From the NCBI GenBank assembly GCA_035934315.1, contig DASYXZ010000056.1, forward strand, positions 1-31,688: a DNA stretch of 31,688 nucleotides, given 5' to 3'. The position numbers were made by a program, and so were the translations under genes. The stretch comes from DASYXZ01 sp035934315. Its GTDB lineage: Bacteria > Acidobacteriota > Terriglobia > UBA7540. Under the pieces are notes generated by a model. It was not told where the DNA came from, ran no database searches, and worked only from the letters and a program-made list of their open reading frames with translations. Shown piece after piece: positions 1 through 5,951 of the stretch; position 1 is the first letter of the stretch, and each line of letters begins with the position of its first letter.

Positions 1-384
1 CTGATCGCCAGCAGCGTCGCTCTTGAGGCTTCGCGCCGGGAGTTGGCGGCGGGGATGGCGGGCCGATTTAAAATGTGGCTGTATGCAGCCGCCCTCCTGG
101 GCGTGGCTTTTATTGGCGGTCAACTTGTTGCCTGGCGCGAATTGGCGTCGCGCGGTGTGTACCTTTCCACGAATCCCAGCAGCTCGTTCTTCTATCTGCT
201 GACGGCGGCGCACGGAATTCACTTGCTGGGCGGACTCATTGCCCTTTTTTATCTTGTATGGCGGGCGCCCCTATTGGCTTCCGGACTCAAGAAGCGGGTG
301 GCCGTGGATGTCACCGCCGTCTACTGGCATTTTATGGACGGTCTGTGGATTTATCTTTTAATCCTGCTCACGGTGAGGTTATAG
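1..384 (+). CDS. Cytochrome c oxidase subunit III, C-terminal part (5' end outside window)
   Basis: The reading frame is open from base 1 and encodes about 127 residues before the stop at 382-384, so the gene begins upstream; the TTG at 43 is only an internal codon. The visible part has three hydrophobic segments and the late motif YWHFMDGLWIYLL, typical of the last helices of heme-copper oxidase subunit III, plus an HGIHLLGG segment in the preceding helix. Subunit III is a membrane subunit that stabilises the catalytic core and is thought to aid oxygen and proton handling. The next gene, another subunit III homologue, starts one base after the stop, so the two are surely co-transcribed. Assignment to the family is firm; which oxidase type (caa3 or other) rests on context only. 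Confidence 0.85.
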   Translation: MIASSVALEASRRELAAGMAGRFKMWLYAAALLGVAFIGGQLVAWRELASRGVYLSTNPSSSFFYLLTAAHGIHLLGGLIALFYLVWRAPLLASGLKKRVAVDVTAVYWHFMDGLWIYLLILLTVRL

Positions 385-385
385 G

Positions 386-1030
386 ATGGCGAGCCACGCT
401 CAAGAAATAACCGGCCCTGAACTTGGTCACGAAACGGAATGGTCCGGGGGCGCGAACCCTTACGCGATCCCTTCCAAGAAACTTGGAATGTGGTTGTTCA
501 TCGTTTCGGACGCGATCACGTTTTCCGCCATACTAATCGCCTACAGCTACACGCGCACATCCACGGAAGTGTGGCCCCGGCCCTTCCCCTCAGCCAGCAT
601 CATCAACGCCACCGTGATGACCCTGGTGTTGCTCACGAGCTCCGTTACCATGGTGCTGGCCGTGCGTGCCGCCAAGATGGGGTTTCGTTCGCGCGCGGCA
701 GGATGGCTGGTGGCAACACTCATGGGCGGCGTCTTATTTGACGTCTTGCATCTTCACGAATGGTTTGGGCTGATTCACGAAGGGGTTACGCCGTGGTCGA
801 ACCCCTGGGGCACGCCGCAATTTGGCGCCACGTTTTTCGGGCTGACAGGGCTGCACATGACCCACGTGACCATCGGTGTTGTTTATCTTGCGATCGTTGC
901 CTTGGGCACCGTCCGCGGCAAGTTCAACGCCGATGACGTGGAAGTGAGTGGTTTGTACTGGCATTTCGTTGACCTGGTGTGGATGTTCATTTTCCCGCTG
1001 GTCTATTTGCTTTCTGCGAAAATTGGGTAG
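386..1030 (+). CDS. Cytochrome c oxidase subunit III family protein (second copy)
   Basis: A 214-residue membrane protein with about five hydrophobic segments. It carries the subunit III hallmarks: a first helix in MWLFIVSDAITFSAIL, a TGLHMTHVTIG segment and the final YWHFVDLVWMFIFPL helix. It resembles the C-terminal part of the preceding gene but is not a duplicate, since the last helices differ at many positions. The ATG lies one base after the upstream stop, implying translational coupling. Two adjacent subunit III-like genes suggest either two structural subunits of one oxidase or a paralogue specialised in assembly; the sequence alone does not decide. It is followed 54 bases later by the subunit IV gene. 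Confidence 0.88.
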   Translation: MASHAQEITGPELGHETEWSGGANPYAIPSKKLGMWLFIVSDAITFSAILIAYSYTRTSTEVWPRPFPSASIINATVMTLVLLTSSVTMVLAVRAAKMGFRSRAAGWLVATLMGGVLFDVLHLHEWFGLIHEGVTPWSNPWGTPQFGATFFGLTGLHMTHVTIGVVYLAIVALGTVRGKFNADDVEVSGLYWHFVDLVWMFIFPLVYLLSAKIG

Positions 1031-1084
1031 GCGTTCTGATGCAGTGAACTCAGACCGGGCGACAATCGGAGGTTGACCAAATTC

Positions 1085-1399
1085 ATGCATGAGGCAACTG
1101 AAAGCGCACACGTCGAGTCCAGTATGCGGGCAATTTTCACTGTTTGGTTTTCGCTTCTGGGACTTACCGGCGTTGAGGTTTTCCTGGCTTACCAACAATT
1201 GGAATTGAAGCTGATGCTGGCCCTTTTGATGGGTCTATCGCTGATTAAAGCTTCCCTGATTGTCGCCTACTTTATGCACCTCCGCTACGAGCGGCGCAGC
1301 CTGGCCTTCACGTTGATTCCAGCATTAATCTTTGTGGTGGGTATGATGTTTGTGATATTCCCGGATAGCATTCGCATACTGATGATGAGGGTGAAGTAG
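1085..1399 (+). CDS. Cytochrome c oxidase subunit IV (prokaryotic COX4 family)
   Basis: A roughly 104-residue protein with three hydrophobic helices and the characteristic second-to-third helix junction KASLIVAYFMHLRYE, which is the signature of the small prokaryotic subunit IV (CtaF/CoxD-like). It is an accessory membrane subunit of the oxidase encoded upstream. Start choice: GGAGG at 1068-1072 abuts the in-frame TTG at 1073, leaving no spacer, whereas the ATG at 1085 has a 12-base spacer, so ATG 1085 is preferred; the TTG would add four residues. Its position directly after two subunit III genes fits the usual oxidase operon order. Confidence 0.85.
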   Translation: MHEATESAHVESSMRAIFTVWFSLLGLTGVEVFLAYQQLELKLMLALLMGLSLIKASLIVAYFMHLRYERRSLAFTLIPALIFVVGMMFVIFPDSIRILMMRVK

Positions 1400-1407
1400 G
1401 ACAACAA

Positions 1408-1737
1408 ATGGCGAACATCAAATCTTCAATAGGGTCTCATCTGATGCGATTGGCCGCCGCCCTCGCTGTGCTGGCGAGTCCCAGCCAGGTGTTTGCCCAG
1501 ATGTGTCCCGCTTGTTACAGCAACGCTGCCGCGCAAACTCCAGGTTTGTTGCAGGCGCTCAGAATAGGCATTCTGGTGATGATGTTTCCCTCGCTCTTGA
1601 TGTTTATCGTGATTTTCGTTGTCGTGTTCCGCCGCCGGAACAGCTTTAACGCGGAGAGCGATGGGGAAATGATTTTCAATCATGACTCGGGAAATATCGT
1701 GGCGCCGGACCTCGAGCGGGCGGCCGCGAAAGTATAA
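1408..1737 (+). CDS. Small exported membrane protein with CPACY motif, oxidase-operon associated
   Basis: A 109-residue protein of unknown function. Residues 1-31 look like a signal peptide (hydrophobic core, then SPSQVFAQ). The predicted mature N-terminus begins with MCPACYSNAAAQ, giving a CxxC pair, followed by one strong transmembrane helix (about residues 50-73) and a short charged tail of about 35 residues. The CxxC faces the extracytoplasmic side if the signal peptide is cleaved, so metal binding or thiol chemistry during copper or heme insertion is conceivable, but this is inference. It begins 8 bases after subunit IV and precedes ctaA, which ties it to oxidase biogenesis. I do not recognise a named family. 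Confidence 0.7.
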   Translation: MANIKSSIGSHLMRLAAALAVLASPSQVFAQMCPACYSNAAAQTPGLLQALRIGILVMMFPSLLMFIVIFVVVFRRRNSFNAESDGEMIFNHDSGNIVAPDLERAAAKV

Positions 1738-1746
1738 AGTTTGGAT

Positions 1747-2670
1747 ATGACACGAACCTCCACACAGCGGTGGCTGCACGCTTACGCGACTTTTGTCGCC
1801 GGAGCCACGTTTATCTTAATTATCGCCGGCGCGCTGGTGACGTCGAATGACGCGGGGCTGTCGGTTCCGGACTGGCCCACTTCTTTTGGCAGTTTTCGCA
1901 TGCCTCGCATGACCGGCGGCATCAAATTCGAGCACGGCCATCGTATGGTCGCCGGAACGGTTGTAATTCTTACGCTAATATTGGCCGCCTGGCTCTGGCG
2001 CAGCGACCCGCGCCGCTGGGTTCGCCGCCTGGGCTTTATTGCAGTCCTCGCCATCATCGCGCAGGCCATTCTGGGCGGCATCACAGTCCTCTTCTTTTTG
2101 CCGGTGGATATCTCGGTGGCGCACGCTTGCCTGGCTCAGGCTTTTTTCTGCATCATGGTAAGCTTGGCTCTTTTTACGAGTCCTGATTGGCGCTGGGATG
2201 AGCCCAAGGTTAAAGACGCCTCCGGTTTATCCACGCGACGGCTTGCGACATTGACCACGGCTTTAATTTTTTTGCAGCTCATGCTCGGCGCGGCGTTTCG
2301 ACACCACGGATTCGGCATCATCCCTCATATAGTGGGCGCGGGTTTGGTGACGGTGTCGGTCATTTGGATGTTGGTTCGGGTCCTTTCAAATTTTCGCCAT
2401 GAACGCCGGCTTACGCGAGCCGCTTGGTTGCTCACCGGATTGCTGATTGCGCAAGTTGCCCTGGGCATTGGTTCATATTGGGAGCTCTGGTTAAATCAGA
2501 ACCCTCCGCAGCCCATGCCGCCGGTGGTGCTGGTTACCACCACGCACGTGGCGGTTGGCGCGTTGGTCCTTGCGGCGAGCGTGGTATTAACATTCCAAAG
2601 TTACCGACTCGTCGCGGCCCCGGAAGCGGCTTTGAATTTAGGGTCGGTGCCGGAGAAAGTTACAGTTTAA
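1747..2670 (+). CDS. ctaA: Heme A synthase (CtaA/COX15)
   Basis: Converts heme O to heme A by oxidising the C8 methyl group; an integral membrane enzyme. About eight hydrophobic helices are visible. Early motifs include TSNDAGLSVPDWP and, after it, FEHGHRMVAG with the heme-ligand histidines of the first half. The second half has FRHHGFG and TTTHVAVGAL, supplying the paired histidines of the duplicated four-helix unit. Length (about 307 residues) is normal. The ATG at 1747 is preferred; an in-frame TTG at 1741 would add two residues. The start context TTGGATATG recurs exactly at ctaB and nearly at birA in this window. The next gene, ctaB, follows after 10 bases and catalyses the preceding step. 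Confidence 0.93.
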   Translation: MTRTSTQRWLHAYATFVAGATFILIIAGALVTSNDAGLSVPDWPTSFGSFRMPRMTGGIKFEHGHRMVAGTVVILTLILAAWLWRSDPRRWVRRLGFIAVLAIIAQAILGGITVLFFLPVDISVAHACLAQAFFCIMVSLALFTSPDWRWDEPKVKDASGLSTRRLATLTTALIFLQLMLGAAFRHHGFGIIPHIVGAGLVTVSVIWMLVRVLSNFRHERRLTRAAWLLTGLLIAQVALGIGSYWELWLNQNPPQPMPPVVLVTTTHVAVGALVLAASVVLTFQSYRLVAAPEAALNLGSVPEKVTV

Positions 2671-2680
2671 CGGATTGGAT

Positions 2681-3616
2681 ATGGGAAGGAGTTTGGAAAG
2701 TACGGTTGTGGTTCCGCCCGCTACTCGACTGGCTCAGCATCGGCTGGTGGGCTGGCGCAGCAAGGTGGCGGATTACTGGTCGCTCACCAAGCCGGAGGTC
2801 AACTCTCTGGTTGTGGCCAGCACCCTCGCGGGCTTTTACCTTGCCTGGCGCGGACCGATGAACTATGCGCTCATGATTCACACCCTCGTTGGCACCCTCC
2901 TTGTGGCAAGTGGGACGGCGACGCTGAACCAGTGGGTCGAGCGGGAATTCGATGCGCGCATGCGGCGAACCGCCAACCGGCCGCTCCCGGCGGGCAGACT
3001 TTCCTCTTCAGAGGCGCTGTGGTTTGGAATAGGTCTTTCTGTTGCGGGCGGCCTCGAACTCGCGCTGGCAGTTAATATTTTGGCCAGTTTCCTGGCGCTG
3101 TTGACGCTCGCGAGTTATTTGCTGCTTTACACGCCGCTCAAGAGGAAAACTTCCTACTGCACGCTGGTCGGCGCCTTCCCGGGAGCGATGCCACCCTTGA
3201 TCGGATGGGCGGCGGCGCGTGGCAACCTGAATCTCGAGGCGTGGATACTTTACGCTCTGCTCTTTTTCTGGCAGTTTCCCCACTTCCTCTCCATTGCCTG
3301 GATGTATCGGGAGGATTACGAGCGCGCGGGACTGCTCATGTTGCCGCCCAATGACCCTCAGGGACGATTGGCTGCCCGGCAGATCCTTGCCACTTCAATC
3401 GCGCTGTTGCCGGTAAGCCTGTTGCCCACCTTGCTGGGCCAGTTGGGAATGATTTATTTCTTCGGAGCTCTGCCGTTGGGGCTGGCCATCCTGTACTACG
3501 GAGCTTCAACGGCGCTGGTCCGGTCAAAGGTGATGGCCCGCCGCCTCCTGCTGGCGTCTGTTTTTTATTTGCCGTTGGTGTTTGGCCTCATGATCGTGGA
3601 TAAATTTTTAATGTAG
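2681..3616 (+). CDS. ctaB: Heme O synthase / protoheme IX farnesyltransferase (CtaB/COX10)
   Basis: A UbiA-superfamily prenyltransferase that attaches a farnesyl group to heme B, giving heme O for ctaA. About 311 residues with eight or nine membrane helices. The first Asp-rich prenyl-diphosphate site is seen in NQWVEREFDARMRRTANRPLPAG and the second conserved loop in FFWQFPHFLSIAWMYREDYERAG. YTPLKRKTSYCTLVGAFPGA is another family hallmark. The N-terminus has about 25 extra polar residues before the conserved SLTKPEV. An alternative TTG start at 2675 adds two residues. Heme A synthesis genes lying downstream of the oxidase subunits make the cluster self-sufficient for the A-type heme cofactor. 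Confidence 0.94.
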   Translation: MGRSLESTVVVPPATRLAQHRLVGWRSKVADYWSLTKPEVNSLVVASTLAGFYLAWRGPMNYALMIHTLVGTLLVASGTATLNQWVEREFDARMRRTANRPLPAGRLSSSEALWFGIGLSVAGGLELALAVNILASFLALLTLASYLLLYTPLKRKTSYCTLVGAFPGAMPPLIGWAAARGNLNLEAWILYALLFFWQFPHFLSIAWMYREDYERAGLLMLPPNDPQGRLAARQILATSIALLPVSLLPTLLGQLGMIYFFGALPLGLAILYYGASTALVRSKVMARRLLLASVFYLPLVFGLMIVDKFLM

Positions 3617-3652
3617 TGGCGAAATAAACCTACTGCTCTAATTAGTTACTGA

Positions 3653-3922
3653 ATGCTTGAAACAATTCTCTTACTCGCATTCTGCCTTATCGCCGGATTG
3701 ATAGCGTTGGCCGTGTGCGTTTATCTGGCAATGTCCGGCCTGCTGTTCAGCGTGGGTGGATTGTTCTTCGCGTTGATCAGCCTGACGATCGGCGGCGTTT
3801 TTATTTTGAACGTTGTCTGGTCAATTTACACCGGAGAGCTGAAACAAATGCTGGAGCACAGCCGGAAGAAGCCGGCCTCAGGTGAGTTGCCCGGCAATCC
3901 CCCCTCGGAAGCCTCTCGATAA
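3653..3922 (+). CDS. Small membrane protein of unknown function
   Basis: An 89-residue ORF with two closely spaced hydrophobic helices (about residues 3-28 and 31-58) and a polar, lysine- and proline-containing tail of about 30 residues. It starts with ATG 36 bases after ctaB and is in the same direction, so it probably belongs to the respiratory operon. There are no cysteine, histidine or other cofactor motifs. I do not recognise the family. The clean two-helix pattern and operon position argue that it is real rather than a chance frame. Confidence 0.6.
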   Translation: MLETILLLAFCLIAGLIALAVCVYLAMSGLLFSVGGLFFALISLTIGGVFILNVVWSIYTGELKQMLEHSRKKPASGELPGNPPSEASR

Positions 3923-4040
3923 CTCCACGGATTGTGTTTTGCCACCGAGACATCAGGGCCTTGTGTCGATTAATATTTGACACTCAATAGACCAGGATTT
4001 TTGACTTTTAACCATCGACTGTAGCCTGTAAACTCGGCGT

Positions 4041-4466
4041 GTGACCATTCAACTTTCAGATTTTCCCGTTATCGATGCCAGCCTGAACGCCACCAGCGCG
4101 GTCCTGCTGACGCTCGGCTATGTTTTCATCCGCAGCAAGCGCATTCTCGCCCACAAAATCTGCATGCTCTCGGCGTTCGGGACGTCCTCGCTTTTTCTTG
4201 TCTGCTACCTCTGGTACCACGCGCACCATGGCGTAACGCGCTTCACGGGACAGGGCGTAATTCGCACATTTTATTTCATGTTGCTCGGCTCGCATACGAT
4301 TCTCGCGATTGTCATCGTCCCCCTGGTTTTCACGACGCTCTATCGCGCTTGGAAAAAACGCTTTGACCTCCACAAGCGCGTCGCCCGCTGGACGCTGCCG
4401 ATTTGGCTCTACGTTTCTATTACAGGTGTGGTGGTTTATTGGATGCTCTACCACTTGTACCGGTAG
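4041..4466 (+). CDS. DUF420 membrane protein (CtaM/YozB-like oxidase assembly factor)
   Basis: A 141-residue protein with four hydrophobic helices. It has the DUF420 pattern of conserved histidines: HKICMLSAF, YHAHHG, GSHTILA and the final LYHLYR. In Firmicutes the relatives YozB/CtaM are needed for function of aa3-type oxidases; transferring that role here is an inference supported by its place after ctaA and ctaB. The start is GTG at 4041. The 118 bases upstream contain TTGACT at 4001-4006, but no -10 at proper spacing, so promoter assignment stays open. Confidence 0.82.
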   Translation: MTIQLSDFPVIDASLNATSAVLLTLGYVFIRSKRILAHKICMLSAFGTSSLFLVCYLWYHAHHGVTRFTGQGVIRTFYFMLLGSHTILAIVIVPLVFTTLYRAWKKRFDLHKRVARWTLPIWLYVSITGVVVYWMLYHLYR

Positions 4467-4509
4467 TTAAAAACTGCGCCATCGCAGGCACATTGCATCC
4501 GTTTGCATC

Positions 4510-4538
4510 TTGACTTCACTACGCCAAAGTGGTATTTG
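4510..4538 (+). promoter_or_regulatory. Putative sigma70 promoter for the receiver-domain gene
   Basis: TTGACT at 4510-4515 and TATTTG at 4533-4538 are separated by 17 bases. The -35 is near consensus, the -10 weak. The leader would be about 35 bases and ends in GGGAGG (4569-4574), 6 bases before the GTG. Confidence 0.4.
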
Positions 4539-4580
4539 TCACGACTGTAAAAAGTCCGAGCGAAGGCCGGGAGGTCCGGA

Positions 4581-5789
4581 GTGGCGCGAAAGATCTTGAT
4601 CGCAGATGACAGTCCCACTGTTCAAAAGAAGGCCAGCGGGATTTTGACGGGTGAAGGCATTGAAGTGGTCACGGTGTCAAATGGCGTAGCTGCCATCAAA
4701 AAGCTTCCCGTCGTAAACCCCATGGTGATCCTTGCCGATGTCTCAATGCCTGGCAAGGATGGCTACGAAGTCTGCGAATTCGTAAAAGGCTCGGCGGAAT
4801 TCTCGGGCGTGCCTGTGGTGCTGGTTTTCAGTGACGATGACACTTACGAAGAGCAAAAGGGAGCGCGGGTTCGCGCCGACGGACGAATCAAAAAGCCGTT
4901 TGACCGCGATGAACTGATCGCTACGGTGAATAAGTTCCTTGCGATCTCGGAAGCTGCCGCGGCCAAAGCCCAGGCTCCTGTTGCCAAGGCTGCACCGCCG
5001 CCGCCCCCGACCTACGTCAGCGAGCCGATGGACGAAGAGCCCGTGATAGCACCCAAGGAAGCGACTCCGGACTTTTCCGAGTTCGGCGGGGTTGCCTTTG
5101 CCGAAGCGGGGTTGGAAGAGATTCAATCCACGCCTGAAACTTCGATAGAATCCGCCCCTTCGCCTGAACCTCCAGTTATTGAAGCGGAAGGTCTGCCTTC
5201 CGTGGAACCAATCATTGAAGCAGAAACTCCTGCGGCCGCTGAACCTGTATTTGTGGAAGATGAAAGCGTGCCGTCCCACACTCACGAACACGAATCTGTT
5301 ACCGAGCACACGATTATGTTCCACGCGCCGGCAGAAATCGCGCAGCCGGTCTTGAGCGATGAAGTAGCGCCTGAACCACTGCCCGTCGAGGCGCCGCCCG
5401 TTGAAACTTCACCTGAATCAACCACAGCGGATGCCAATCGCATGGAAGGGGAGGGCGGCGCCGCCGCTGCTGAGGTTGAAGCTGCACCCGAAGTCGCCAC
5501 CGAATCCACTGCCGATTCCGCCCCTGTTTCCGCGAGTACACTCGACAGTTATTCGCTTAATGAAGCCGCCGCCGGCAATGTGCGGTTCGCACCTGCGGAG
5601 GCTCCGGTTGAGCCTCCCCCGGCGCCTGTTGCCCCCGCGGCCCAAGCCCTCCAAGCACTAGACCCCGCCCAGGTTTTTTCCATCGTTCGCCGCGTAGTCG
5701 CCAAGATGTCCCCCAGAATGTCCGCCCAGAGCATTGAGGATATGGCCAGAAATCTCTCCGACGAAATCAACGCTGAACTCAAAGCGTAG
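4581..5789 (+). CDS. Response-regulator receiver protein with Pro/Ala/Glu-rich linker and conserved C-terminal helix
   Basis: 402 residues. Residues 1-120 form a CheY-like receiver domain: acidic pair D9/D10, phospho-acceptor D53 in LADVSMPGKDGYEV, a serine in the VLVFSDDD switch region and lysine K105 in IKKPF. From about 125 to 360 the chain is low complexity, rich in Ala, Pro, Glu and Val, and likely disordered. The last 40 residues (VFSIVRRVVAKMSPRMSAQS and onward) are again well ordered and predicted helical. No DNA-binding or enzymatic output domain is visible, so output may be protein-protein through the C-terminal helix. The GTG start has an ideal GGGAGG site 6 bases upstream. It stands alone: no histidine kinase is adjacent. 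Confidence 0.85.
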   Translation: MARKILIADDSPTVQKKASGILTGEGIEVVTVSNGVAAIKKLPVVNPMVILADVSMPGKDGYEVCEFVKGSAEFSGVPVVLVFSDDDTYEEQKGARVRADGRIKKPFDRDELIATVNKFLAISEAAAAKAQAPVAKAAPPPPPTYVSEPMDEEPVIAPKEATPDFSEFGGVAFAEAGLEEIQSTPETSIESAPSPEPPVIEAEGLPSVEPIIEAETPAAAEPVFVEDESVPSHTHEHESVTEHTIMFHAPAEIAQPVLSDEVAPEPLPVEAPPVETSPESTTADANRMEGEGGAAAAEVEAAPEVATESTADSAPVSASTLDSYSLNEAAAGNVRFAPAEAPVEPPPAPVAPAAQALQALDPAQVFSIVRRVVAKMSPRMSAQSIEDMARNLSDEINAELKA

Positions 5790-5825
5790 CCTCCTCAAAA
5801 TTCCTAATCGGCCGATGCACGCTGT

Positions 5826-5854
5826 TTGACTGAATCTCCACCACGGGCTATAGT
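5826..5854 (+). promoter_or_regulatory. Sigma70-type promoter of the valS-birA-coaX run
   Basis: TTGACT (5826-5831), a 17-base spacer and TATAGT (5849-5854) make one of the best promoters in the window. The predicted start is near 5861, giving a leader of about 88 bases before the valS start. Five genes follow in the same direction with short gaps. Confidence 0.65.
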
Positions 5855-5878
5855 AATGTGTTTTTAAGACTCTCACAG

Positions 5879-5926
5879 GCCCGTCTGATTATGCGGCCAA
5901 AGTTTGTCCGCCGCGCGCGGACGGGC
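5879..5926 (+). promoter_or_regulatory. Competing hairpins in the valS leader
   Basis: GTCCGC (5906-5911) pairs with GCGGAC (5917-5922) in a tight GC hairpin. GCCCGTC (5879-5885) can instead pair with GACGGGC (5920-5926), and the two pairings share bases 5920-5922, so they exclude each other. The fold sits just before the ribosome-binding site. It lacks T-box features, and any regulatory role is unproven. Confidence 0.3.
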
Positions 5927-5936
5927 TTGCCACAAA

Positions 5937-5951
5937 GGGAAGGCAAGATTG
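5937..5951 (+). promoter_or_regulatory. Ribosome-binding site that selects the TTG start of valS
   Basis: GGGAAGG at 5937-5943 lies five bases before TTG 5949. This start gives a protein beginning directly with the conserved N-terminal EPEIPKIYSPETIE. The upstream TTG at 5904 would add 15 non-conserved, basic residues and lies inside the leader hairpins. Confidence 0.6.

Noticed and set aside
5855..5948. T-box riboswitch before valS
   Set aside because: The leader is under 100 bases and shows no specifier hairpin, T-box sequence or terminator/antiterminator pair.
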